Shown here: one piece after another, positions 9,369 through 18,111 of the stretch
Numbering within the stretch: position 1 is the first letter of the stretch
How the letters are laid out: every line of letters starts with the position of its first letter
Origin: Mucilaginibacter glaciei
GTDB taxonomy: Bacteria > Bacteroidota > Bacteroidia > Sphingobacteriales > Sphingobacteriaceae
Direction: 5' to 3'
Length of the DNA stretch: 64,000 bases
NCBI RefSeq assembly: GCF_014773245.1
Contig: NZ_JACWMX010000001.1
Location: 558,001 to 622,000 of the forward strand
The notes under the pieces: model-generated
What the model saw: only the letters and a program-made list of their open reading frames with translations
The model's database searches: none
What the model was told of the DNA's origin: nothing
Translations under genes and position numbers: made by a program

Positions 9369-10727
9369 ATGAACCAGGAACAAGTTATTGCTTATATAAA
9401 GGATAATAATATTCAAAAGCTCAAATTTGCCTTTGCAGATATTGATGGCGTTCTTCGCGGCAAAGTTATCAGCAAGAAAAAACTGCTCGATGGCATGCAG
9501 GCCGGTTATGGCTTTTGTGATGTGGTGTTTGGCTGGGACAGTAACGATGCTACTTACGATAATGTAAAGCTGACCGGTTGGCATAGCGGGTACCCCGATA
9601 AATTATGTTTTATTGATCTGTCTACCTTCCGCACCGTGCCATGGCAGGATAACATTCCGTTCTTTCTGGCGGATTTTACCGGGCCGGATGGGAGCAGTTT
9701 ACCCGCCTGCCCTCGCAGTTTATTAAGACGGGTAGTAAGGCAATGTGAAGAAATGGGCTACCATGCCGAGTTTGCACAGGAGTTTGAATGGTTTAACTTT
9801 AAGGAGACGCCAGAGAGCCTGCAGCAAAAAGGTTTTGCCAATATGGAGCCGCTATCGCCGGGGATGTTTGGATATTCTGTACTGCGCACCTCACAAAATA
9901 GCGTGTTTTACTATGATCTGTTTAATTCATTAACCCAGTTTGACATCCCGATAGAAGGGCTGCATACCGAGACAGGGCCCGGCGTTTACGAAGCCGCCAT
10001 TATGCATGATGAAGTGTTAAAGGCTGCAGATAAAGCTGTGCTCTTTAAAACAGCGGTGAAGGAAATTGCGAGCAAACATGGCATCTGCGCTACATTCATG
10101 GCCAAATGGAATGCCGACCTGCCCGGTTGCAGCGGCCATATCCATCAAAGCCTTTGGAAAAAAGATCTTTCTCAAAACCTTTTTTACGACGCTACCGAAG
10201 TGAATAAAATGAGCGAACTTCATAAGCAATACCTGGCGGGTCAGCTTTATTGTATGCCGCACTTATTGCCCATGTACGGACCCACCATCAATAGCTATAA
10301 GCGACTGGTTGAAGGTGCCTGGGCACCTACCACCATCACCTGGGGGGTAGATAACCGCACCACAGCCTTAAGAGTTATCAATACCACTGCCGATTATACA
10401 CGTTTAGAAACCCGCATCCCCGGATCTGACACAAACCCGTACCTGGCTATTGCCGCTGCATTAGCTTCGGGCTTATATGGCATTAAAAATAAAATGACCC
10501 TTGATATTGCTGCAACAGTTGGCAACGGTTATGCCGATAAAACCAACGGCAGCCTGCATACTAATTTGTTTGATGCGTCCACGGCTATGCAAAATTCAGC
10601 TGTTGCTAAAGAATTATTTGGTGATGGCTTTGTGGAGCACTTCACTCAAACCCGATTATGGGAGCACCGCCAGTATGCCAAAAGTGTAAGCGACTGGGAG
10701 TTGAAGAGGTATTTCGAAATAATATAG
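9369..10727 (+). CDS. Glutamine synthetase family protein (PuuA/GlnA-like gamma-glutamyl ligase)
   Basis: A 452-residue GSI-fold enzyme. I place the start at 9369 (MNQEQ) rather than an upstream ATG at 9315, because a TATAATTG box sits at 9354-9361 and the family N-terminus begins here. The beta-grasp domain starts with FADIDGVLRGK; EFAQEFEWFNF carries metal-binding Glu residues; CSGHIHQSLW, NSYKRL and RLETRIPGSDTNPYLAIAA are the ATP- and glutamate-site blocks. The last block is typical of gamma-glutamylpolyamine synthetases (PuuA) and GlnA homologues that act on amines other than ammonia. Whether it is a true glutamine synthetase is open; the cell already has GSII. A kinase-like gene follows after 73 bases. 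Confidence 0.85.
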   Translation: MNQEQVIAYIKDNNIQKLKFAFADIDGVLRGKVISKKKLLDGMQAGYGFCDVVFGWDSNDATYDNVKLTGWHSGYPDKLCFIDLSTFRTVPWQDNIPFFLADFTGPDGSSLPACPRSLLRRVVRQCEEMGYHAEFAQEFEWFNFKETPESLQQKGFANMEPLSPGMFGYSVLRTSQNSVFYYDLFNSLTQFDIPIEGLHTETGPGVYEAAIMHDEVLKAADKAVLFKTAVKEIASKHGICATFMAKWNADLPGCSGHIHQSLWKKDLSQNLFYDATEVNKMSELHKQYLAGQLYCMPHLLPMYGPTINSYKRLVEGAWAPTTITWGVDNRTTALRVINTTADYTRLETRIPGSDTNPYLAIAAALASGLYGIKNKMTLDIAATVGNGYADKTNGSLHTNLFDASTAMQNSAVAKELFGDGFVEHFTQTRLWEHRQYAKSVSDWELKRYFEII

Positions 10728-10746
10728 ATTAAACTCTGTTGCCTCT

Positions 10747-10796
10747 GTGGTTAAAAAAAAACTTTGTAACTATGCATCACCAATCCACTTAACCAC
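10747..10796. repeat. Short inverted repeat GTGGTTAA / TTAACCAC
   Basis: Perfect 8-base arms at 10747-10754 and 10789-10796, with an A-run and TTTGTAAC in the loop, and CTCTGTTGCCTCT just before the left arm. It fills the gap between the GS-family gene and the kinase-like gene and looks like a dispersed intergenic repeat. Confidence 0.5.
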
Positions 10797-10800
10797 GGTA

Positions 10801-11844
10801 ATGGACCCATCGATCATTATAAAATCTGCCTGGGAAGGGTATGATAAGTCAAAAACTATCCGGGATATTGAAGATATCAGCGCGATGGTATCAACAAACC
10901 ACGTTTACCGTATCACTTTCGATGACGACGATATCATTATTGCCAAGCTTTCCTTTTTTGGTAAATACGAGCATTTTAAAGAGGATCACCGGATCATTCA
11001 AGCTTTATCGAATAACCTGCTTTATCCGTTTGAGAACCTGCTTTCAAAATCTTTACTGAAAAACAACCGGGTATATAGTTACCGTTACAAGCAAGGCAAA
11101 ACAGATGCCTGGGTAGTGTTTTATAACCCCACCCGGATAATGGACAGGCTGCCCCGCCGGTTAAATGATGAGATGATCAGGCAGCTGGGTTCGCAATTAG
11201 GTAAATTCCACAAAGCATGCTCAAGAGCTAAAAATGTGCTACCTAAATCATCCAAAACCTTACGTACAGATATTTACGACTTGCAGCGCCAGTTAGATAA
11301 GAACGAGCACAAATTCGGCACCGCCATGCAGGTCGATTTTCTAAAATATCACTGTGAACAGTTTTTAAAAAACCGATCAAAATATAACATGAGCTCGTTT
11401 GAGATCATCCCAGTATTTATCGACTGGAACATCGGTAACTTTTCGGTAACGCCCGACCTGGAACTGTATTCGCGCTGGGACTACGACTGGTTCAGGATGA
11501 GTTATCGTCTGCTTGATTTTTATTTCTTTAGCCGGGTGGTATCAGACGCCGGCGACCGCACAGTGTTCAGTTACGTAATAGGCCCTATGATGGAAGATCG
11601 TTTTATCACCTTCCTGAAAGAGTATCATAAGGTAAACCCGGTTACGGCAGACGAAATACGCTTTTTAAAGGAAGCTTATCGCTTTTTTATACTAAATTAC
11701 GTGATAAAGGATGGCAAGTACTTTTTTAACGAGCAATACGCCAAAAAATTACAAGCCGAAGCGTTAGAAATCTACCTGCCATCCGTTGACAGAGATTTTG
11801 ATGCAGAGGTAATTATAAAAGCACTTGGGCTTTCATTGGTTTAA
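10801..11844 (+). CDS. Kinase-like (APH/choline-kinase fold) protein, substrate unknown
   Basis: A 347-residue protein (start ATG 10801, MDPSIIIKSAW) with the layout of aminoglycoside/choline phosphotransferases. VYRITFDDDDIIIAKLS resembles the N-lobe strand with the ATP-contact Lys, FIDWNIGNFSV is a variant of the catalytic hGDhhxxN loop (Asp and Asn kept, His replaced), and SRWDYDWFRM gives the metal-binding Asp in place of DFD/DxD. Such enzymes phosphorylate small hydroxyl compounds such as choline, ethanolamine or sugars. No stronger subfamily signal is visible. It may share a transcript with the GS-family gene upstream; the HAD gene downstream is 107 bases away behind a short repeat. Confidence 0.65.
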   Translation: MDPSIIIKSAWEGYDKSKTIRDIEDISAMVSTNHVYRITFDDDDIIIAKLSFFGKYEHFKEDHRIIQALSNNLLYPFENLLSKSLLKNNRVYSYRYKQGKTDAWVVFYNPTRIMDRLPRRLNDEMIRQLGSQLGKFHKACSRAKNVLPKSSKTLRTDIYDLQRQLDKNEHKFGTAMQVDFLKYHCEQFLKNRSKYNMSSFEIIPVFIDWNIGNFSVTPDLELYSRWDYDWFRMSYRLLDFYFFSRVVSDAGDRTVFSYVIGPMMEDRFITFLKEYHKVNPVTADEIRFLKEAYRFFILNYVIKDGKYFFNEQYAKKLQAEALEIYLPSVDRDFDAEVIIKALGLSLV

Positions 11845-11899
11845 AAGGTTTTAAATGTTAAACAGGTCGAAAAAGTTGGATGAGCAATTTTACTATTTG

Positions 11900-11926
11900 A
11901 ACCTTTACAACAATTACAACCTTTCC
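11900..11926. repeat. AACCTTTACAAC / TTACAACCTTT dispersed motif
   Basis: A short run with two copies of an ACAACCTTT/CCTTTACAAC word. The same word recurs in the sucC-lolD spacer at 53606-53633, so it is probably a dispersed intergenic repeat. Confidence 0.4.
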
Positions 11927-11951
11927 AGCTTTTTAACCTTTAATAACGAAC

Positions 11952-12821
11952 ATGAAACGCATTGAAGATTTTAAATCGATAATTGACCGCTACGATGTGA
12001 TTTTTTTTGATGCGTTCGGGGTTTTAAAAACGCATAGTGGTTTGGTACCAGGTATTGAACGTACTTTCGCATACCTCACAGCGCAGAACAAGGAATATTA
12101 TATTGTAACTAACGATGCCTCCCGCAGCCCGGCAAAGCTGGCGCAGTCTTACCACGATAATGGTTTGTGGGCTGTATCGCCTGAGAGGATCATATCATCG
12201 GGCATGCTTACTAAAGAATATTTGGATTTAAAGGTCAATGATGGCATTGTCGCTTACCTAGGCACAACTGAATCTGCCCATTATTTAGAAAGTACCGGGA
12301 TCCATACCATGCCGGTGAGGGATATCGATGCGTCTAACATTGACAAGGTTAATGCCCTAGTATTTATGGATGATGAAGGCTTCGACTGGTTTAGCGACTT
12401 AAATAAGACCGTGAATCTACTACGTAAACGCACTATCCCGGCTATTGTCGCCAACACAGATAAAACGTACCCGATCTCTCAAACCGATTTAGGTATCGCC
12501 GTAGGTGGTTTGGCCGGCATGATAGAGAATATCGTGGGTAAAAAGTTCATCCAGTTTGGGAAGCCCGATTCGCAGATGTTTATGTTCGCCTATGATATCA
12601 TCCGCGATTATCGACCCATCAGCAAAAAACAAATTGTAATGGTAGGAGACACCTTGCAAACTGACATTCTTGGCGGTAATAAGTTTGGTCTGGATACCGT
12701 GCTGGTACTTACAGGTAATACCCGCGCGGAGGATGCAGAAAACCGAATCACGGCTACCGGAATTGTACCTACCTATATCTGTGCCAGTGCAGTGTTAGGC
12801 CCCGAGGCGCTGGGGCTATAA
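11952..12821 (+). CDS. HAD-superfamily subclass IIA hydrolase (NagD-like)
   Basis: A 289-residue HAD protein of the NagD/4-nitrophenylphosphatase group. Motif I reads FFDAFGVL (Asp20 nucleophile; the usual general acid two residues later is Phe22), motif II is YYIVTNDASRSP, and motif III/IV are FGKPDSQMF and MVGDTLQTDILGG. The broad cap domain between motifs II and III is typical of class IIA. The DxFGV form occurs in a side branch of this class. It may remove phosphate from sugar phosphates. The next gene, a GH43 glycosidase, begins six bases after its stop, so the two are probably co-transcribed with galM and linked to sugar use. Confidence 0.85.
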   Translation: MKRIEDFKSIIDRYDVIFFDAFGVLKTHSGLVPGIERTFAYLTAQNKEYYIVTNDASRSPAKLAQSYHDNGLWAVSPERIISSGMLTKEYLDLKVNDGIVAYLGTTESAHYLESTGIHTMPVRDIDASNIDKVNALVFMDDEGFDWFSDLNKTVNLLRKRTIPAIVANTDKTYPISQTDLGIAVGGLAGMIENIVGKKFIQFGKPDSQMFMFAYDIIRDYRPISKKQIVMVGDTLQTDILGGNKFGLDTVLVLTGNTRAEDAENRITATGIVPTYICASAVLGPEALGL

Positions 12822-12827
12822 ATTTTT

Positions 12828-13874
12828 ATGATGAAGAATATTATCTTTCATATCTTACTATCTATTTCAATAGGGGCCTTTTCGCAATCATCAAAACGAA
12901 CGTTTACTAACCCTTTATTGCCATCCGGTGCCGATCCTTGGGTTATCTATCATGATGGATATTATTATTACACCAATTCCACGCAAAACAGTTTGGTGAT
13001 CTGGAAAACAAAAAACCTGGCCAATCTTAAATCGGCCGAGAAGAAAACGGGTTGGGTGCCTCCGGTAAATACAAACTACTCTAAAGAACTTTGGGCACCC
13101 GAATTGCACTATATCAACCACAAATGGTACCTGTATTTTGCTGCCGACGACGGAAATAATAAAAATCACCGACTTTATGTATTAGAAAACGTAGCTGCTG
13201 ACCCGCTAAAAGGCAGCTGGACCTTTAAAGGTAAGGTTGGCGACGCGACTGACAAATGGGCTATTGATGGCTCAGTGTTTGTGCATAAGGGGCAGTTATA
13301 CATGATTTGGGCAGGGTGGGAAGGCGACGAAAATGGCCAGCAGAACCTTTACATCTCTAAAATGAAAAACCCCTGGACTATCCAGGGTAGCCGGTCAAAG
13401 ATCTCGAGCCCGCTTTACGATTGGGAGAAATACGGCGACCTGCATGATCCCGGCAACCCGCCGCATGTGAATGTGAATGAAGGGCCGGAGATTTTAAAGC
13501 ATGGTGATAAACTGTTCCTCATCTACTCAGCCAGTGGCTGCTGGACAGATTTTTACGCGTTGGGTATGCTCACCGCATCATCTGATGCCGATCTGATGGA
13601 CCCGAAGTCCTGGATAAAATCATCCGACCCTGTGTTTAAAAAGTCGGAAAAGAACGGTGTCTACGCGCCCGGCCATAACTCCTTTTTCAAATCGCCCGAT
13701 GGTAAGGAGGACTGGATAATTTACCACGCCAATGCTAAACCTGGGCAGGGCTGCGGCGGTTTCCGCTCGCCGCGAATGCGAAAATTTACCTGGAATAAAA
13801 ACGGAACGCCAAATTTCGGGTTACCTGTTAAGGAAGGCCAGGTGTTGGCTGTACCATCACATGCCAATCAGTAA
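12828..13874 (+). CDS. Glycoside hydrolase family 43 (arabinanase/arabinofuranosidase/xylosidase type)
   Basis: A 348-residue secreted glycosidase with signal peptide (residues 1-19, cut after GAFSQ). The five-bladed beta-propeller of GH43 is indicated by the three catalytic acids in order: GADPWVIYHDG (general base Asp), WAIDGSVF (pKa-modulating Asp) and VNEGPEILK (general acid Glu). It should release arabinose or xylose from plant hemicellulose or pectin side chains; which one cannot be decided. It has no carbohydrate-binding module. It is spaced 6 bases after the HAD gene and 15 bases before the aldose 1-epimerase gene, which argues for one sugar-use transcript. Confidence 0.9.
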   Translation: MMKNIIFHILLSISIGAFSQSSKRTFTNPLLPSGADPWVIYHDGYYYYTNSTQNSLVIWKTKNLANLKSAEKKTGWVPPVNTNYSKELWAPELHYINHKWYLYFAADDGNNKNHRLYVLENVAADPLKGSWTFKGKVGDATDKWAIDGSVFVHKGQLYMIWAGWEGDENGQQNLYISKMKNPWTIQGSRSKISSPLYDWEKYGDLHDPGNPPHVNVNEGPEILKHGDKLFLIYSASGCWTDFYALGMLTASSDADLMDPKSWIKSSDPVFKKSEKNGVYAPGHNSFFKSPDGKEDWIIYHANAKPGQGCGGFRSPRMRKFTWNKNGTPNFGLPVKEGQVLAVPSHANQ

Positions 13875-13889
13875 ACCTCTATAAAAATT

Positions 13890-15068
13890 ATGCAAACTTC
13901 ATTTAAAACAACAACTTTGGGCCTTGCCATTGCCGGTAGTGTATTATTCGCTGCCTGCAATCAATCAGCTAACAAAACAACCACTACCATGAATGATAGC
14001 ACCAATACCGTAGCTAAATTACCCGCCGCATCTGCATTTGAGAAAACTATTAACGGTAAGCAAACACATTTATATACCCTTAAAAACAAAAACGGCGTAA
14101 CGGCCGCGGTTACCAATTATGGCGGCCGGTTAGTAAGCTTATTTGTTCCGGACAAAAATGGCAAGCTTACAGATGTGGTTTTAGGTTTTGAAAATGTAGA
14201 TGGATTTATCAACTCTAAAGAACCCTATTACGGAGCAACAATCGGCCGTTTCGGTAACCGTATAGCTAAAGGTAAATTTACCTTGGATGGTAAAGAATAC
14301 GATTTGGCTACCAATAACGGCCCTAACACGCTGCATGGCGGCCACCCGGGTTTCCAGGAAGTGGTGTGGGATGCCAAACAGATCGACAGCGCTACTTTAG
14401 AATTGAGCTACCTGGCAAAAGACATGGAAGGCGGCTTCCCCGGTAATCTAAATGTGAAAGTAACCTACCAGATTACCGACGATAATGCCATGAAGGTAAG
14501 CTACGAGGCCACTACTGATAAAACCACTGTTGTTAATCTAACGAACCATGCTTTCTTTAACCTGAACGGCGAAGGCAGCGGCACCATATTAGATCACCTG
14601 GTTCAGATCCATGCCGACAACTACACGCCTGTAGACAGTACGCTGATCCCAACTGGTAAGGTAGAGCCTGTTGCAGGCACGCCGTTTGATTTTACTAAAA
14701 CTACTGCCATTGGCGCCCGGATAAATGCCGAAAACCAGCAGTTAAAAGATGGCAAAGGTTATGATCATAACTATGTATTGAATAAGCATGATATCAGTAC
14801 CTCGATAGCAACTGTTGTTGGCGATAAGAGCGGGATCAAGATGGATATATATACCGAAGAACCCGCCATGCAGTTTTACAGCGGTAACTTTATGCAGGGC
14901 CTTAATATAATGAAGGGCGGCAAAAAAGACGAGTACCGTACCTCGTTTGCTATGGAGACACAACACTACCCTGATTCGCCAAATCAGTTATCATTCCCAA
15001 CCACAGTATTAAACCCCGGCCAAACCTATCGCACACAATCTATCTACAAGTTTTCGGTAGCTAAATAA
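13890..15068 (+). CDS. galM: Aldose 1-epimerase (mutarotase), lipoprotein form
   Basis: A 392-residue aldose 1-epimerase that interconverts alpha and beta anomers of free sugars. The N-terminus is a lipoprotein signal with the lipobox LFAACNQ (Cys at about residue 23), so it works outside the cytoplasm. Family blocks are seen: YGATIGRFGNRIAKG, NTLHGGHPGF (substrate His), VNLTNHAFFNLNGEG (catalytic His) and FAMETQHYPDSPNQ (catalytic Glu). Lying 15 bases after the GH43 gene, it would convert freshly released sugar anomers before uptake. A strong terminator ends the run. Confidence 0.93.
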   Translation: MQTSFKTTTLGLAIAGSVLFAACNQSANKTTTTMNDSTNTVAKLPAASAFEKTINGKQTHLYTLKNKNGVTAAVTNYGGRLVSLFVPDKNGKLTDVVLGFENVDGFINSKEPYYGATIGRFGNRIAKGKFTLDGKEYDLATNNGPNTLHGGHPGFQEVVWDAKQIDSATLELSYLAKDMEGGFPGNLNVKVTYQITDDNAMKVSYEATTDKTTVVNLTNHAFFNLNGEGSGTILDHLVQIHADNYTPVDSTLIPTGKVEPVAGTPFDFTKTTAIGARINAENQQLKDGKGYDHNYVLNKHDISTSIATVVGDKSGIKMDIYTEEPAMQFYSGNFMQGLNIMKGGKKDEYRTSFAMETQHYPDSPNQLSFPTTVLNPGQTYRTQSIYKFSVAK

Positions 15069-15072
15069 AAAT

Positions 15073-15115
15073 AAAAAATGCCCCGCGATAGCAAAGCTAT
15101 ACGGGGCATTTTTTT
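15073..15115. terminator. Bidirectional terminator, galM / mocA-like gene
   Basis: AAAAAATGCCCCG pairs with CGGGGCATTTTTTT around a loop containing a second small stem (ATAGC/GCTAT). It has A- and T-runs on both sides and lies between convergent genes. Confidence 0.88.
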
Positions 15116-15118
15116 AAG

Positions 15119-15709
15119 TTATTCATTTTGATCGGATTGGTTGTTCAGATTGTCCCAGTCTGCGGTTGTATCTATGTCCACACTTCCTAAAGGGAAGTTT
15201 ACCGGCTCCACATCGTCTAAATGTAATTCAAGGAGCTTTTTTGCACCTTCTTTACCTTGCAGGGCAATTAAATAAGGGAAGTATTTTGCCTTAAATAAAA
15301 CGGGTACACCCACAATATCGTTGTATTTCGATGCGATGATGCCCTTTTCAGTATCTGTCTCCATTAAATTGCGTAATACAGCGGCATCGGCAAAAGGCTG
15401 GTCGCAAAGCATGATCATTACTTGTGTGATAGCCAGGTAGTCGCCCTGCAATTTCTCTATCGCCAGCCGGATACCCGAAGCCATTCCCTCGGCCCACAAA
15501 GGGTTGTACAGGATCTTTACCGGCTTATCTTTTATCGAAAACTCGATGTCGTCGCGGTTAGCCCCCAAAACTACCAATACGGTATCACTTACTTTAACGG
15601 CGTTGTTAACCGCCAGTTGCAACAGGGTTTCACCTTTATAATTCAAGTTCTGCTTTGCGGATCCGAAACGGCTGGACGAACCAGCGGCCAAAATAATTAC
15701 TGCTGTCAT
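15119..15709 (-). CDS. MocA/MobA-like molybdenum cofactor nucleotidyltransferase
   Basis: A 196-residue nucleotidyltransferase with the MobA/MocA signature VIILAAGSSSRFGSAKQNL at residues 4-22 and the metal-binding IMLCDQPF about 100 residues later. MocA adds CMP to molybdopterin to form MCD used by xanthine-dehydrogenase-type enzymes; MobA adds GMP for DMSO-reductase-type enzymes. Similarity of the first 20 residues and the LCDQP form favour the MocA side, but no MCD enzyme is visible here. It is divergent from moaA with a 182-base spacer, and so probably belongs to the same Moco island. Confidence 0.85.
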   Translation of the reverse strand: MTAVIILAAGSSSRFGSAKQNLNYKGETLLQLAVNNAVKVSDTVLVVLGANRDDIEFSIKDKPVKILYNPLWAEGMASGIRLAIEKLQGDYLAITQVMIMLCDQPFADAAVLRNLMETDTEKGIIASKYNDIVGVPVLFKAKYFPYLIALQGKEGAKKLLELHLDDVEPVNFPLGSVDIDTTADWDNLNNQSDQNE

Positions 15710-15823
15710 ATTGTATTGATGTATAGAATATTAACGGCTATTACCTATTTGAGTTTCTGCCGGGGCGGGTAAATATATTTGAAATAGTATTTAAAAGCGA
15801 CATTCGGTAAACATTGTAATCCT

Positions 15824-15831
15824 TACATTTG
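15824..15831 (+). promoter_or_regulatory. -7 promoter box of the moaA operon
   Basis: TACATTTG is a perfect match to the Bacteroidota -7 consensus TAnnTTTG. It is 60 bases before the moaA start. A weak TTCG at 15803-15806 could be the -33 element. Confidence 0.5.
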
Positions 15832-15891
15832 TGTTCGACCTCCAAACTATTGCCTGGTACCCATTGTTGACAATTAAATACTACACATACA

Positions 15892-16881
15892 TTGTTATTA
15901 GATAATCACGGCAGAAAGATCAATTACCTGCGCCTGGCAGTTACCGACAGATGTAATTTGCGCTGCTTTTACTGTATGCCTGAAGAGGGCTTGGACTGGC
16001 TGTCGCGTAAGGAATTGATGACTTACGAAGAAATGCTGGCCGCCTGTACCGTTTTAGTTCGAATGGGTATCGAGAAGATCCGAATAACCGGCGGTGAGCC
16101 CTTTGTGCGCAAGGATATTATGAAGTTGCTTACCGCCCTTTCAAAATTGGATGGGTTAAAAGATCTGAGCATTACAACAAACGGTGTTTTAACTGCACCG
16201 CATGTAGCCGATTTGAAAAAGATAGGGGTCAGATCAGTCAACTTAAGTTTAGATACCCTCGATGCTAACCGTTTTTTTGCCATTACCCGCCGCGATGAGT
16301 TTGCTAATGTGATGGATACCATGCACGAGCTTTTAAATCACGATGTAGAAGTAAAGATCAATACGGTTGTAATGGCAGGAAAAAATACGGAGGATATTAT
16401 CCCCCTGGTTAAATTAACAAGGAATTTGCCTGTTGTTGTACGCTTTATTGAAGAAATGCCCTTTAATGGCGACGGGCACGGCTACAGCGGGATAGTTTGG
16501 GACTATGTACGGATCTTCGATGAGATAAGACAGGTGTTCCCGGATATTACGAAGGTTCCTGATCCAATGCACTCAACCGCTTATAATTATCAGATTCCCG
16601 GCCACCAGGGCAGCGTTGGCATTATAGCAGCTTATTCGCGTACTTTTTGTGGCACCTGTAACCGTATCCGCATTACCCCGCAGGGCACCTTAAAAAATTG
16701 CCTGTATGATAACGGGGTTTTAAATATCAAAGACCTGATGAGAGAGGGGATAGGAGAGGTCGAATTGAAAGGTACATTACTTGCGGCATTCAACAGCCGC
16801 GAAAAGGATGGCTGGGCTGCAGAATCGAAGCGGGCAGAGAACCCCGACTTCCGGGAATCTATGGCGACCATTGGCGGCTGA
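15892..16881 (+). CDS. moaA: GTP 3',8-cyclase (Moco step 1)
   Basis: A 329-residue radical SAM enzyme that, with MoaC, turns GTP into cyclic pyranopterin monophosphate. The SAM-cluster motif is TDRCNLRCFYCMPEEG (CxxxCxxC), the second [4Fe-4S] site is FCGTCNRIRITPQG plus a later Cys in LKNCLY, and the protein ends in the family's Gly-Gly tail (TIGG), which is needed for activity. It starts with TTG at 15892; no in-frame ATG exists nearby upstream and the family N-terminus (LLDNHGRKINYLRLAVTDRC) begins right there. moeA follows after 4 bases, so this is the first gene of a five-gene run. Confidence 0.97.
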   Translation: MLLDNHGRKINYLRLAVTDRCNLRCFYCMPEEGLDWLSRKELMTYEEMLAACTVLVRMGIEKIRITGGEPFVRKDIMKLLTALSKLDGLKDLSITTNGVLTAPHVADLKKIGVRSVNLSLDTLDANRFFAITRRDEFANVMDTMHELLNHDVEVKINTVVMAGKNTEDIIPLVKLTRNLPVVVRFIEEMPFNGDGHGYSGIVWDYVRIFDEIRQVFPDITKVPDPMHSTAYNYQIPGHQGSVGIIAAYSRTFCGTCNRIRITPQGTLKNCLYDNGVLNIKDLMREGIGEVELKGTLLAAFNSREKDGWAAESKRAENPDFRESMATIGG

Positions 16882-16885
16882 TTAA

Positions 16886-18088
16886 ATGAAGAACATGACA
16901 ACTGTAGAACAAGCCGAACAAATTATACTTGCCCAAATAAAGGACTACGGTACCGAAGCATTGGCTTTTGAACAGGCACTTGGCCGAGTTTTAGCCGAAG
17001 ATATAAAGGCCGACCGTAACTTGCCGCCTTTTAACCGGGTAACTATGGATGGCATCGCCATTGATTTTGACGCGATCGTAAAAGGCATACGGACATTTAA
17101 AATTAAGGCAACCCAGGCAGCTGGAGATCAGCCTGTTGATATTGATGCAAATGAAGAATGCGTGGAGATAATGACCGGCGCGGCATTGTCGCCAACTGTA
17201 AATGCGGTGATCAGGTACGAGGATCTCGAAATTAATAACGGACTGGCTAAATTACTCGCTCCCGAAGTTAAACATGGGCAAAACATCCATTTTAAAGGCA
17301 CGGATAAACGCAGCGGCGATATCGTTGCGCCTTCCAACCAGGTAATTTCGCCTGCTGTGATCAGTTTGTTAGCCTCTGTTGGCAAGGCAAACGTTTTGGT
17401 AAAGAAGATGCCGCGGGTGATGATCATATCGTCCGGCGATGAATTGGTAGAAGTAGCCGCCACACCGTCCGATTATCAGATCCGAAAGTCGAATAACTAC
17501 ACTGTAAAAGCCGCTTTAAAGCTTCACGGCCTGGATGCCGATATGATGCACATTCCGGATGACCCTGACGTTACCCGCAAACAGATAGAAACCTGCCTGC
17601 AGAACTACGATGTTATTTTACTGAGTGGCGGCATCTCTATGGGTAAATTCGATTACATCCCGCAAGCTTTGCAAGATGCTCAGGTGACTAGATTATTTCA
17701 CAAGGTACAGCAGCGTCCCGGTAAACCATTTTGGTTCGGTAAACATGATAATGGTGCTTTGGTATTTGCTTTTCCGGGCAATCCGGTGGCAACGTTTATG
17801 TGCCTGCACCGGTACGTTCTACCCTGGCTAGATGCAACACTCAGTTTGCCGCCAAAGGAGCACGTATATGCCTTACTCGACAGAGATTTTACATTTGCGC
17901 CGCCCTTAAAATATTTTTTACAAATTAAATTGAAGTCAACCCCAATGGGTACGTTAGCTGCACAGCCTGTTGAAGGGAACGGATCAGGTGATTTTGCTAA
18001 CTTAGCTGATACGGATGCCTTTATGGAACTACCGCCGGACAGGGACGAATTTAAAAAAGGCGAAGTTTTTAGAGTTTGGAAATTTTAA
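16886..18088 (+). CDS. moeA: Molybdopterin molybdenumtransferase
   Basis: A 400-residue MoeA that inserts molybdate into adenylylated molybdopterin. The sequence shows the N-terminal MoeA domain (ALGRVLAEDIKADRNLPPFNR, then VTMDGIA), the molybdopterin-binding MoCF domain with ISSGDELVE and LLSGGISMGKFDY, and FPGNPVATF near the end. The length is normal. The start at 16886 (MKNMTTVEQ) leaves 4 bases after moaA; ATG 16895 is the alternative. No MogA/MoaB partner, which makes the adenylylated intermediate, is present in this window, so that gene must be elsewhere. Confidence 0.96.
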   Translation: MKNMTTVEQAEQIILAQIKDYGTEALAFEQALGRVLAEDIKADRNLPPFNRVTMDGIAIDFDAIVKGIRTFKIKATQAAGDQPVDIDANEECVEIMTGAALSPTVNAVIRYEDLEINNGLAKLLAPEVKHGQNIHFKGTDKRSGDIVAPSNQVISPAVISLLASVGKANVLVKKMPRVMIISSGDELVEVAATPSDYQIRKSNNYTVKAALKLHGLDADMMHIPDDPDVTRKQIETCLQNYDVILLSGGISMGKFDYIPQALQDAQVTRLFHKVQQRPGKPFWFGKHDNGALVFAFPGNPVATFMCLHRYVLPWLDATLSLPPKEHVYALLDRDFTFAPPLKYFLQIKLKSTPMGTLAAQPVEGNGSGDFANLADTDAFMELPPDRDEFKKGEVFRVWKF

Positions 18089-18111
18089 ATTGAGGCGATC
18101 AACCAGCATCC

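Noticed and set aside
15710..15891. Moco riboswitch upstream of moaA
   Set aside because: I looked for a long structured leader but transcription from the -7 box gives a leader of only about 55 bases with no visible conserved stem set.
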